In this document: positions 44,669 to 55,821 of the stretch, piece by piece | Layout of the letters: each line of letters begins with the position of its first letter | Position numbering within the stretch: the first letter of the stretch is position 1 | NCBI GenBank assembly: GCA_902806575.1 | Contig: CADCXD010000005.1 | Coordinates: 1,426,001 to 1,490,000 of the forward strand | Length of the DNA stretch: 64,000 nt | Direction of reading: 5' to 3' | Source of the DNA: Jackrogersella multiformis | Lineage: Eukaryota; Ascomycota; Sordariomycetes; Xylariales; Hypoxylaceae | Program-made: the position numbers and the translations under genes | Notes under the pieces: model-generated | Database searches by the model: none | Told to the model about the DNA's origin: nothing | Seen by the model: the letters and a program-made list of their open reading frames with translations, nothing else

Positions 44669-47600
44669 TATGATGGTGTCGTAGGTGACGCCGTAGATCA
44701 CAAATATTTAAGTAGTGGCCAGAGCTTTCGACCCCGAAGATCGGGGGCGAAGGACCCCTAATGCGCACGGACAGATTTACGGAGACCCGGGTCGAGTCGT
44801 GATTGGCGAAATCGCTCTCGTCTTGGCTTGAGTTCGGGGTTCTCCTGGTTGGACCCTAACAAAGGCCTTTGTAATAATAGGACGAGAACAGAAGAAAGAG
44901 GGAAGTTTCGAGAGGAAGAGGCGAAATAAATATGAATAAATTCTGTTAACGGATAGACTTCAACCCTAAGGCGGAGTGAATGATAATGATTTAAAAAGAT
45001 TGGCTTGCTTCGAGAGATAGGGACCACGATAGGGCTGCTAGTTGGAGGCACACTGTGGACACTAGACCTTGTACCAGACTAGCTCTAAGCTGTCTTGTTG
45101 ATTGACAGATGGATAAAAGTCCTCGAGAGGGCCTCTTTTAATGCTTCAGATTCTGTCCGGTAGTCTTTCAGGTAGATAGCGTGACATGGCACCATTGGTA
45201 CTATGGGGACCGACCATTTGATGGCAGAATCCCGCAGAGATCGACGTTCGTCGCGGCCTCCGGGGCCAGGGCTAATGGGGAAAGCGACTGTGTTGTGCCG
45301 TGGTCGCTTGCCTGTCACCGCGGATGCAAGTCGATGCAGCTGCAAACAGCCCGAGGAAGATCTCTGTAGGCAAGGGGTTCGAGATGTGACCCTCGACGAC
45401 CAAATACGTCGAGAGGGGCTGGTTATCATGTAACAGACCGACGTCGACCGTCGAGGTGAATGGCGAAGGGGAACGAAACCTTATTTATGTGCTTTGTATT
45501 ATGTAGGATGGTGTAGTATGCTATAACTTAGCTTCGTGGACCTGGCTGATGTTCCTGGGCGCGAACTAACATCCTATTTGCGTGTATGCACGCCATCTTC
45601 CCCAAAAGGGTAAGCCGCTAAGGTGCAGAGGGGTGCAGAAGGGGGCCGAGCAACAATATGCAGCCACTCTCGACATATCATCTACATACTGCGCCATACC
45701 GCATCAGCTCCTCGGGCGCGTGGTCGACGGCGGGAGACGAGCTAGGTGAATTTGGGAGAATATTGCAGGGCCACTCTTTATAAGGATGCAACTTTGCAAC
45801 GCTGGCTAGCGTGGGGGGACATTTGAAGCTTGGGTCTTGAATTACCGGGAGATGTATCCTGCCTGGTCTTCCTGCAAGGAGTTTCGTCTCTTCTGCATGA
45901 TGATGTCTGTTCGAGAGGGGCGTCCGCCTCGCCTCTTATTAACCCAGTTATACATAGGTAAGTCCTGATGGATGGAAGCACCATTATACTGCTGCAGACA
46001 AAGCTGGCTGACGGTCTGTAGCACAACATATGTGATCGACCTGGTAGGTAGAAGACGATATATGCTATGCAGGTGAGTGCATTATCTAAAGTGCGACTTT
46101 AGGATGGAGGATAGATAGTGAGTACCTTAGGTAGGTAGTAGGATATATGTAACGAGCTTGGCCATACGGTCGCTGCTTAAGGGGGCGTCCATTGGTACCT
46201 GAGCTCGGGGAGATTTTTTCATCCATCGATGCATGTGTTGTCGGTGCAGCCGCCCGTTTTCTAGACGAGATGCGAGATGCTAGGGATAAGGTAACCCTTG
46301 AAAAAAACCCTTGCTGCCCCGCATTTTCCTATCTCGAGCTGCCCGGCGAGGGTTTCATTGATCTTGTCTTGATTGTCACCGTTGCCGTATCCGCTATGCT
46401 ACATGTGACATGTAGCATGTAACATGTAACATGTAGCCGGTAACGCCATTTGTCTAAGGTTGGCGTAACGAAGCTGCTATTGGAAGCATAATATTGATAT
46501 AATTTGTGTGACTGGTCACCTTGACCACGATAACTTGCGTGATGTGATGTCGAATATTCGACTAGAGATGCCGTCTTTGCATAGTTGCCTCTCTCTGACC
46601 ACAAATTGAACTCTCAATTAGCATCGCTCCCGCCCCCCCTTCGAACTGAGACTGGTTCGATCCGAGTCTAGGGTTCTCGACTCAGAGCCGAGTGTAACTA
46701 TGCCTCCTACGATATCCGGCCGTGAAAACCCCACGCAGTACCTTGGTTGGTAGCCTTCATCCTACTATCTTCTTCCCCCCTGCTGTGCCATACGGAATCA
46801 ATCGCGAAATATCGTGGTGACAATCGCGCCAGTCAATCGTCCGAGCCAGGATCAGATTATATTCGGGTCACGGTGATTTCCGTATTCGCGGCAGTCAACC
46901 CGAATAGAAGTTATTCGGCTTGGTAGGATCCAGATGAAAACTAGCCACCGTTGTCGTCATGGATGATGAAATCTAGACCGCATTGAATTTCATACAGATC
47001 ACCTCTCAGGCGCCACCAATTATCTTGGCTTGAAATTTTGTCTCTGGAGCAGGCAACTATATCCTTGGCGAGAAAAACTACCATGCCAGCATGCCTAACC
47101 GATGACGATAGATACCTCAGGGATGCAGCATTCGGTATAATTAATGGCACTGGAGACGTCCGTAGGTACGCGTGGGGTTAGACGTAGCATTAGGCTGTCA
47201 TCGAGAGCCAGGGTCACCAAATAGTAAGCTTGTGTTCGACTTCTTGTCGAAAACTTCAGTTGAGTTGGGGCTACCTAGATCCTCCCTCGTGAAGTCCGGC
47301 GAGAATTCGATTAGTATTCCTCGGTAATATGCATTCGATCAAGTTGCCTTGCATTGAGACAAACATCCACCTTCTTGACTGATCGATGCAATCTGAAGAT
47401 AGGCAACTTTGCCGCGGCCCACCATGCAGGTTCATGCATGACATTAGGGTCTATTGAATGCTCAATTATCGTCCCAGATTGCCAGGATACCGCGGAAGGC
47501 TACCTCTGAATTACCCAGAAAACAAACCTTGCGGGGCCGACAAGAGGCAACTGGTCCAGTTAACGCAGGGTCTGCGAGACCCCGGATTCTGACGACAGAA

Positions 47601-47671
47601 TGTTTCGATTGTCCCTATTCTGTGTTACCGCGGCTCGGTGAAGACCGACGTCAGCAGATGAATCCGGTCGA
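44669..47671. other. 3-kb gene-poor region
   Basis: 5' flank of the CASTOR-like gene and 3' flank of the METTL25-like gene. Minus frames at 44758-45051 (97 codons) and 45085-45429 (114 codons) are the longest but have no recognisable domains, and their starts are uncertain. An ACATGTA-type repeat lies at 46401-46436 and a palindrome near 46128. GGTTCGATCC at 46652 matches a B box but lacks a partner A box. Nothing else recognisable. Confidence 0.5.
46401..46436. repeat. ACATGTA/ACATGTAGC short tandem repeat
   Basis: Five imperfect copies of the palindromic word ACATGT, spaced 7-9 nt apart, in the gene-poor region. Confidence 0.8.
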
Positions 47672-49453
47672 CTAAGAGGCAGGACGTTTAACTCCAACTA
47701 CAACTAGGTTTCGAGGACTTTCACGATGGTCGAATACGGTCTCTACCCAACAATCTTGTACCAGTTCGGAATTCTGGCGGAGAAATAGCCACCTGTCGGT
47801 CACTATCAGGGATTCGGTGACGATAGCGCTGAACGCCATAAGACTCCATACGGCACTGAGCTCCCGCTTGCGTGGGCCATATGACTGCTCATATCTCGCA
47901 ATTTCCTCGTCTGTGACGTCGAGCAATTTTTCTCTGATTATGTCGCAGTACGCGTGATATTCGGAATTGGTAGTCAGCTTACTGATCGCTCCTCTCACGT
48001 ATGACCCGAATGTTTTATAACATGATTTCCGGAGCGAGCCTATGATTACAGGGTTCGTACTTGTGTTGAACGGGCTCCGAGATGAACTATCTTTATCCCC
48101 GAGGTCGCTATTATGATGGATCTTAGTGATGACACCTTTGTCAAGAAACATCTTTTGTAGAACGGCGCGGTAGAAGTGTCTTGTGAAGAAGGCATCGCTC
48201 TCGGCATCGGTCCAATTTTGCGGGGCCTGACATGCCATCATCCGAGCCGTGATATTGAGCCGGACTCCGACGTCGTTGTAGCTGCAAAGACGACCGCTCA
48301 TTGGAAATCCATGTGGGTCACGTCTATCTGATTCCCTTACTACACGACCATTAAGAGCCTGTAGACTTGGCCGCATATACGGAATCTTGTACGTGGGGGG
48401 ACCCAATTTCTCTGTCATCAAGTTGTAGCAGCAGCCGACGATGGCAATAGCTTGCACTCGTGGGTTGAGAACTAAAGACCGTATTCCGTGGTGCGACAGG
48501 TTTCCACAGGAATGGATGGATATGGCCATCAGACTAAGATCGTCTGGTCCTTTCTCCTTGGCAAAGGGGTCTTGCTCAAGTTGGTTGATGACGTCTGTCA
48601 AATCTCCAGACTCCAGTCTCCCTTCAATATAACGTATGAAACCCTTCCCCTCTTCAGGAGCGTAGACGGCCTCGAACTCACTGCGAGGTCTGAAATCAGG
48701 CACGTACTCGCCTGTGATATTGGCAGGATTTGCGGCCCTCGTCAAATCATTTTCGTCTAATTCGTCTTTAGGAACCATGCCATCAAGCTTCTGTAGCCAA
48801 AGCTTCTTATTCCGAATAATTTTTGGCTTCTTGGAGACGCCTGCTTGGATGTCAAGCTCTTTGGCGCCCAAGATGTTGTGTTCTCGACCTTCCACGGCTA
48901 CAATCCGTCTGTTATAAGGAGAGCTTGCCAACGCTCTTCCTAAATAGTTCTGGCCACTCCCGAAATCAACAAAATGTGTGATTTTCTTCTCGTGTTCCTT
49001 GGCAATATATTCGGCAAGAGTATCCACATAGTTTGCGAAGTTGCTCACTTCGTGCATTTTCTTCGGTTTCATTCCAACCGCCACCGTGCGTGTCATTTCA
49101 GGAAGCTTCTCTTTATTCAGAGAGAAGACACGAGCCAAGGAGAATCTCCTTATGTCTTTAATATATTTGACTAGGCTCTCTGGTGGTTGAGGATTTAGAG
49201 CCCTGTCTATGTCGTCTCTCATGAGGATGTCCAGAAACTTCATAGGTTCGCATTGTAGGAGGTATGCTTGCCATTCTTGTGGTATTACGGTGTGAAAAAG
49301 TCCCGGCTCGTTCGTGAAGAAATCTAAAATATGCACACCTCCACATAGTACCTGGAAAGTGTTGGATGCAGTCACAAACTCCAAGAGCTGTTCAACATAT
49401 GTTTCTGCACTATCCCAACAATCTGGGTATGGTAGAGGCTTGGGCGGTCTCAT
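47672..49453 (-). CDS. METTL25/RRNAD1-like methyltransferase (593 aa, single exon)
   Basis: Uninterrupted frame from the ATG at 49453. The SAM-binding motif is THFVDFGSGQNYLGRAL (about residues 159-175), followed by IVAVEGREHNILGAKELD, the acidic residue that would hold the ribose. Family-specific blocks SIHSCGNLSHHGIRSLVLN (about 312-330) and AIVGCCYNLMTEKLG (about 337-351) identify the METTL25/METTL25B (Methyltransf_32) group. The C-terminal part has VWSLMAFSAIVTESLIVTDR and WLFLRQNSE. Members are little studied; an RNA substrate is suggested by the old RRNAD1 name only. It is one of the few intronless genes in the window. It shares a 475-bp divergent upstream region with TLG1. Confidence 0.85.
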   Translation of the reverse strand: MRPPKPLPYPDCWDSAETYVEQLLEFVTASNTFQVLCGGVHILDFFTNEPGLFHTVIPQEWQAYLLQCEPMKFLDILMRDDIDRALNPQPPESLVKYIKDIRRFSLARVFSLNKEKLPEMTRTVAVGMKPKKMHEVSNFANYVDTLAEYIAKEHEKKITHFVDFGSGQNYLGRALASSPYNRRIVAVEGREHNILGAKELDIQAGVSKKPKIIRNKKLWLQKLDGMVPKDELDENDLTRAANPANITGEYVPDFRPRSEFEAVYAPEEGKGFIRYIEGRLESGDLTDVINQLEQDPFAKEKGPDDLSLMAISIHSCGNLSHHGIRSLVLNPRVQAIAIVGCCYNLMTEKLGPPTYKIPYMRPSLQALNGRVVRESDRRDPHGFPMSGRLCSYNDVGVRLNITARMMACQAPQNWTDAESDAFFTRHFYRAVLQKMFLDKGVITKIHHNSDLGDKDSSSRSPFNTSTNPVIIGSLRKSCYKTFGSYVRGAISKLTTNSEYHAYCDIIREKLLDVTDEEIARYEQSYGPRKRELSAVWSLMAFSAIVTESLIVTDRWLFLRQNSELVQDCWVETVFDHRESPRNLVVVGVKRPAS

Positions 49454-49928
49454 AGTTAGAGTGTAGACGAGTTCGTAAATGAGTGTATATATGCAAAATG
49501 AATGAATATGGATGTCGGGAGTACAGATATGTAAATTGTAAGTGATAGTTTTTGGTGGTTACCTGGTACCTAATTATACAAACTATTTTTACATCCATGG
49601 ATCCCTACGAAAGTTCACACTAGTTTTTCAAGATCCAATCAGACTGCACCTACCAGCGCTATTTACCAGCCCTGCCAGAAGGTACCTAGGCCGCTAAGCT
49701 GTCCGTGAGCAACCGAAATTCTCCCGCGAATCTAAAAAAGGTATACCACGTCATCCGCCCAATGCCGCGTGTTTCCATAAACCTCCTTACAATTACAAGT
49801 ACAATAAAATAAAATCCACCTACGCATATTCCTCAAACCAGATCTCTTTATATTAAATACCGCATAATTCTCACCGAAGAGCGCAGATGTAGCCAATAGA
49901 TGCATTGGCGCATCTCGAAGCCTCCAGG
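49454..49928. other. Bidirectional promoter region, METTL25-like and TLG1
   Basis: 475 bp between divergent starts. One palindrome near 49682. The segment 49600-49928 gives TLG1 its leader. No other feature seen. Confidence 0.65.
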
Positions 49929-50781
49929 ATGATGTCCGCAACCACCGAGGAGGACCCTTTCCTCCAAGTCCAACAGTACGTAAGCCCCGATGCGCAGCCC
50001 CGTCGAACAAAGTATTGTTAACAAGGCTGCCCGTCCGTACAGAGATGTCCTTTCGCAGATGCAGACGGTGCGGCCGCTCTTCGCTTCGTATCTGCGCATA
50101 CGCAGCCTGACGAACAGCTCCGCGTCGCCCGAGCTCAGGTCCGCGCGATCCGATCTCGAACAGGCGCTCGAGGTGCTAGCCGAGGACCTCGCGGACCTGA
50201 TCGAGTCCGTCCAGGCCATCGAGTCGAACCCGGCGCAGTTCGGGCTGTCGGCCCACGAAGTGACGCGGCGGAAGCGGCTGGTGCAGGAAGTCGGAGGCGA
50301 GGTCGAGGACATGCGCGAGGAGCTGGGCAAGGCGGCGGCGGCGACATCGTCGTCGGGCGGGAAGACGGGATCCGCCGCGGCGCGCGCGGCCAAGGCTGCT
50401 GCGAACGGGGACCTGCCTCCCCCGAGCGCATTCGCGCTTGACGAGGGGGCGGGAGAGGGCGGCGATGACAACTACACGGAGTTCGAGCAGCACCAGCAGG
50501 TGCAGATGATGCGCGACCAGGACGAGCAGCTGGACGGCGTGTTCGTCACGGTGGGGAACCTGAGGAGGCAGGCTGACGACATGGGCCGGGAGCTCGAGGA
50601 GCAGGTCGAGATGCTCGAGCACGTGGACACGCTGGCGGATCGCGTTGGCGGGCGCCTGCAGACCGGCATGCAGAAGCTAGGATACGTCATGCGGAAGAAC
50701 GAGGATCGGTATAGCAGCTGCTGCATCGCGTTGCTTATTATGGTTTTGATTATACTATTGGTACTATTATTGGTGTTATAG
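49929..50781 (+). CDS. TLG1: Syntaxin-6-type t-SNARE Tlg1 (261 aa)
   Basis: Exons 49929-49975 and 50043-50781 with a 67-nt intron (GTACGT donor, GTTAAC branch, CGTACAG acceptor). The join gives MMSATTEEDPFLQVQ-Q-DVLSQMQTVRPLF. An N-terminal three-helix Habc-like region (about 17-105) includes EDLADLIESVQAIESNPAQFGLS. An Ala/Gly/Pro-rich linker follows. The Qc-SNARE motif spans about 170-230 (DEQLDGVFVTVGNLRRQADD and MGRELEEQVEMLEHVDTLAD, with the zero-layer Gln in LEEQVEML). It ends in a single tail anchor at about 244-261, preceded by Cys-Cys (242-243), a likely palmitoylation site. In yeast Tlg1 mediates fusion of endosome-derived vesicles with the late Golgi. A second ATG at 49932 could be used. 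Much of the coding sequence is GC-rich. AATAAA lies near 50853. Confidence 0.88.
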
Positions 50782-51074
50782 GTGTTTTGGCAAATGGGGC
50801 ACCTGCGAGGCTCGCTGCTATTTTATATTAATCCAGTTTGCTCAATATCAATAATAAAGCGAATAGTGTGTGTACTTGTTGACCACCAAACTCAGCTGGG
50901 GTATATTCAATGAAGTCAGAAGACACTGAACCTATCTAATCCGTTCTAGACGCCTTTTAATGCCAGCTCACGCATTACGCGTCAATTCCTCCAAACGCCC
51001 GAGAAAAGGTCGGTTTAACGTCCGTTATACCAAGTCCAGTCGTACCATATCCGAGTACTATACTGGCCATCTCA

Positions 51075-52802
51075 TCAGAGTTCCAGTCCAATATCTCGTT
51101 TGAGAATCTGCGCCAATACTTGCATGCCTGCAACACCTGGTGTTTTTTCTATCGCCCTATTCGGGAATTCCACCAACGCTTTCCTCAATGCAGCCACACC
51201 TGCATTTCCGTAGAACTGAATAAACTTCTCCTCGCTAGACTCGATCATGGCCCTAAGAACCGTGAATTGAGTCTCCGAGATATCGGCTGGTGGCGTGTTC
51301 GCTATTCTAGCCATAGCAGCCCAATACTTCGAAGGTGGCCACGGATTGGTGTTCTTTGAGTTCGCAAAATTCCGCAACGAGATTGCGGCGTACCCTGCGC
51401 CTAAACCTTTCATCCGATCGCTATGCTGTTGCTCAGGGATGAATCCTGCTTGGTTTTTCCTCCAACCTAAACGGAGCCGGCCTTGTTCAGTCTTCTCGCT
51501 CCCATAATAGCCAAAAAGAACAGGACAGACCACCCGGAACTTGGCCATCAATATATCGATCATGGTCTTCCCCCGCCACAGGTAGAGATCCTTCGAAAAC
51601 ATCATTGCTACCAAGACGCCGATAGGATCTGCCGCTTTGGGCTGCGCCCCACATTCATTGACGAATTGGTTAATGACGGTCTTAGAGAACTGATTCAGCA
51701 GATATATGAATAGTGAAGGGAGTTGCGGTTCGTTATGTAAGGCGCCCTGTACCGGTTCTCTCTTATCGGTGATAAAACTGGACGGGTCGATTAGTTGACT
51801 CGGGACAGCACCGCTGAGTGATTCATCTAGGAGAGCCTGGATGGCTGCAATCTATTTTCTAGCGAGTCAATATTTTTGAAAGTTATGAGGGATCAGTGAT
51901 ATGGCATATGGCATATTAACCTGTTTTTTGTTTCCACCCTTTTCACCGACTAGTTGACCCATGTTCTTCCTCAATTCTCGCCGCATATCCCCCATCCGTT
52001 GCTTCAACGGAGGAGATGACTTAGACTGTTGTAAAATGGCCGCTCGTAATCTCTTTAGGTTTATATGTATTTCGGTGTATCGATCGATATTAGCACCGGC
52101 AGAGGATCTGGCAGCTGTGGTTGAAGCGGGAAGTCCGTTCGACTGTGCAGATGCCGGCTTGACTAGTGGGGATAATAATGATGGTAGATTCGACGGTTGC
52201 CCAGGGGGCGTGGCCTGGGATTGGCCAAGTGCCTTCGATAGCGGTGGCAGCACTGTTTGCTGCGCTGTTCTCACGCTGCTTGCACCGTTGACATGTCCAT
52301 TAAGGCCATTGGTGAGAGTAGGTTGCTGGAAGCCAAATTGAGACGGCTTTGAGCTTGGTATCGCTTCCGATTTAGTTGCCGCCAAGGTATTCTGAGTAGG
52401 CTGGGTAGGCCTTGGGGAGGTAGCAAATCCATTGACTTCTGCAACGGGTGCCGGAGGTTCGGGGGGTAGCTTAGGGACAGTCTTCAACTTGAGAGCTCTC
52501 AAACGTTCTTCTTCTGCCCTAAGTCGTTCCTCAGCCCGAATTCGTGCCTCCTCGTGTCTCTGCTGCTCTAATATCCTTTCTTGCTGCTGCAACAACCGCC
52601 GACGCTCCTCTTGCAGCTCATAGTCCTGGTATACTCTGATGGCAGCCTCGCGGACCCGATCGTGTTCGGCTTGTGCAGCAGCAAGGGCATCCTGGTGGCT
52701 TAGAGGCGAGTTGCGGGTTTCTGTGAGGATGCTGGATATGCTACGGCGGTCAGGACTAGACCATTGACGCGACCTGCGAGTGGCGGGAGAAGAACCGGGC
52801 AT
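51075..52802 (-). CDS. GLE1: mRNA export factor Gle1 (552 aa)
   Basis: Exons 51921-52802 and 51075-51851 with a 69-nt intron; the join GGNKKQ|IAAIQALLDESLSG restores the domain. The N-terminal third has a long charged coiled coil (about 50-115; RRRLLQQQERILEQQRHEEA). A Pro/Ser/Gln-rich linker comes next. The C-terminal GLE1 HEAT-like domain (about 240-552) includes YLLNQFSKTVINQFVNEC, ADPIGVLVAMMFS, DLYLWRGKTMIDILMAKFR and VCPVLFGYYGSEKTEQGRLR. GMKGLGAGYAAISLRNF-type sequence is present. Gle1 with inositol hexakisphosphate activates the DEAD-box ATPase Dbp5 at the cytoplasmic face of the nuclear pore. The start was taken at 52802 (MPGSSPATRRS); the upstream in-frame codons start with non-ATG. 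Confidence 0.92.
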
Positions 52803-55800
52803 TTCGTTCAAATAAGCTTGTACCACTACTACTGCATTGCGGATCGTAGTAAAAATCGGATTATCGGATTGTAACGGGTGACAGTAATGAACGTGCTGGA
52901 TCGATAATTCGAAGGGATATTCAGAATATCTCCAAAGTCGCGAAGTGAAAGATATTATCCAGGTGAAATATAAGTGAAGGTATCTCTTTGTAGAGAGGTA
53001 AGCGGAAAAGTACGACTATGGAGCAAGCTTGGAAGAATGATGTTAATGTCGAGGACAAGGATCAAAGGACTTGAACCGTATTAATGAATGAACCAAATCA
53101 ATTCAACTTATCGATAGGAACATTGATGGGACCGTGTACGCGACGGGAGAGTGCGTCTGGAAAAAGAGATTGGCCGAGACATCTCTATTTTAGTGGATCC
53201 TTACCAGTGCGGCGGGGCACCAAGTCAGGAAATGTGGCGCCTATTGGTGTGGCAGTCTGAAGCAATGGACGCGTACATACATATGTACCTAGGTACCTAG
53301 GTAAGTTCAAGGTTCCATTCCAAGTCCTGGAGGTTGTCAAGTGGGCAGGTAAATGCTTTGAAGGCTGGACTTGGAACAGATAGATATAATAGCTACCTAT
53401 GAGGTAGGTACGTATGATATTTACAGGTACTTTATATGGTTCTGTGTTAATACTTTTGTCCTTGTACAAGTTTAAATATTTGACAATGATAATACAGGAA
53501 ATGGATTACATCACCAATATAGGTGTATTATTGGATGGGTTTCGACTCACTTACTTAAGGTAGATAGGTACCTAGGTACCCAGGTAAATTTGGATTCATC
53601 CTGAGAGGACTATCAATGGTAAGCTTACTTTAGGTTTTTCGGTGTCATTTAGTTTTCTGAGTCGGCAGTAGATGAATAACTACCTACCTAGGTTGGTGGA
53701 AGAGCTCATGTGGAGTTTTGTATGACATCCCTTCGTCAGATTTATATCTAAGATTTATATCTATAAAATCTCAGCGTCAACTTCATCTACTAGTAAGTGA
53801 CTAAAGTGGTTCCGTTGATGTATCTAGTTAATTTAGATTCGCCCGAGTATAGGGTCTCCCTGCTTCTGGTATTATGATCGAATCTTGTAAGTCTCGACAT
53901 CTCATACATTAGGCACCTACATACCTACTTATACCTACCTAGGTACCTGTAAATACTTTAGTACAGTGATAGTTCTGATATCACATCTATCTGCCTACCT
54001 TACCTACCTAAGGTAGCTAAGCACTTAGCTGGCAGATGGGTAAACTATTGAACTTAAACATACAATACGAATAGATACCACCATAGATACCTGACTATTT
54101 AAACATCCATGACATGCGCAGCTTCCCCCCGAAACCCCATCCGCGTATCTAGGTGCATACATATGTAGCTTGTCGCCCCTAGCTTACTATAGGTATCGTA
54201 TATTCACTCCGAGGGTAGACGCAACAGGAACAGGCGGGAGTATCTACTTAGATACCTAGGTACATACTTAGGTGGATACATACCTACCTAATATAATAAT
54301 GAAGATAATTAAATCGGATAGTCATCAATTAATACTTAATTCGTGGTTGAAGGAAGGCTCTGGGTAAAGACATTGCCGCACCCCCAATACCACCTACACT
54401 AGATACTAATACCTACCTACCTAGAGGTATTTACTACAATTCGTTTTAAATAAACCTCTTTGTTGTTAACTTCCATCTACCTAATATTCCACGCATCACA
54501 TATCCAAGTAACTACCACTAGGTTCTACATACTACCTAGGTACCTAGATATAGTAATGTCCCCTTGGGCCTTGGCTGTCTTCTAAATATCTCCCCTCCCT
54601 TATATAGGTGCCTAGTTACTACTCAAAGCTCCGAGCTCAAAGGCCACCTCAGCTAAGGAACATGTGTAACAGGTACTTAACTTGTCTTATGTAATCCGTG
54701 TCATTTTGCGCATCATGTAGATACATACCTAGCCTAACGTAGCCATCTACTTGCTTGAGTAGGTACCTACCTACAATACAATACCTAGGTACACAAACGT
54801 GTTCATTACTCCAACATCCGTCAGTGGTCTTAAGTAGAATATTCACCTCAGGCCAGCTGCATACGTACCTAGGTAGATTATATATGTAATCTTCAAAGGT
54901 AGATCTTCAAAGAACAGCCTTAGAGCCTTGCAAAGTGTCAAACACTGGAGCGTAAACAAGACAAGGACACTGTTGTATCGTTCCAGCCTGAGCTTTGGCA
55001 CGGGCTACCTTAGGTACCTAGGTAGGTACCTGGGCTGGTTACGTATTGCACCTTAGGTCCTTAGCTGCCACCTACCTAGGTACCTACCTAAGGTACCTAG
55101 GGTTTGGTAGTGTAGTAGCTACCTAGAAACTAGGGAACCTTGCCTGGCACTACCTACCTGGTAGCTGCACGAACCGCACGAACTCTAGAAACACGACCAG
55201 GGGCATGCCTACCAGATTAGTACAGTACTTCGTACCTCTTACCACATTGCGAGGTCTCCGACCAATCATATCAGCCCCAGCCCAGCCAAAGCCTGGCCCG
55301 CCAAGACATGTGCCCCACATTGCCGTCCTCGCTTTGAAGGTCCTGACCTCACAATCCTCTTCCCTGTATCCAAAGAGTGGCCATTGAAGTGTGATCTTCC
55401 CAAAAACCACCTCCAAAGCTTTCCAACTTCCGTCTCCATCACACAACCTCTTTTTCGTCTTGTTCTCTCTCCTTATCTTTTCCATCACAACTATCTACCC
55501 TCTCTGTCAGCACTTTTCACATTCCTTCTCTTGGGATTCCACATACACAGTACATAGCAAGCATCGCAGCCTCGTTCGATCCTCTCATTTACCCTCCTTT
55601 TGTTAGTCGCAAAAGTCCACGCAATCACCAAAAAAGACAACCTAACTACTAACTACTACCAAGTTTTTGTCAACCCACAAGCATTTTTAAAGCATACCAA
55701 GCTTCAATCAACACTGGCTATCGCCTTAACCACCAACACAAATTACTCCGGCCAAACCTGATAAACCATCCTGGCTTTGTTCGCACCCGACGTGCAACTT

Positions 55801-55821
55801 ACCTGCTAACCGTAGCCCAAC
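52803..55821. other. 3-kb divergent intergenic region, densest palindrome field in the window
   Basis: Separates divergent GLE1 and SSD1 and has no supported gene. Between about 53280 and 55115 the CCTAGG palindrome and its TAGG/CCTA arms recur every 50-200 bp. The last 400 bp (about 55400-55820) are pyrimidine-rich and lack the motif, as expected for a fungal leader. The 112-codon minus frame at 55150-55488 shows no known family. Confidence 0.7.
53280..55115. repeat. Field of TACCTAGGTA palindromes
   Basis: Clear copies occur near 53286, 53568, 53682, 53938, 54000, 54256, 54413, 54535, 54781, 54869, 55015, 55075 and 55091. Many are double units of the form TACCTAGGTACCTAGGTA. No open frame crosses the field. 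Confidence 0.85.

Noticed and set aside
46648..46662. Perfect B-box-like word GGTTCGATCC
   Set aside because: No A-box partner at suitable spacing, no cloverleaf pairing and no T-run terminator nearby.
53066..53082. B-box-like word on the minus strand near the GLE1 start
   Set aside because: The T-arm does not pair beyond two bases and there is no A box.
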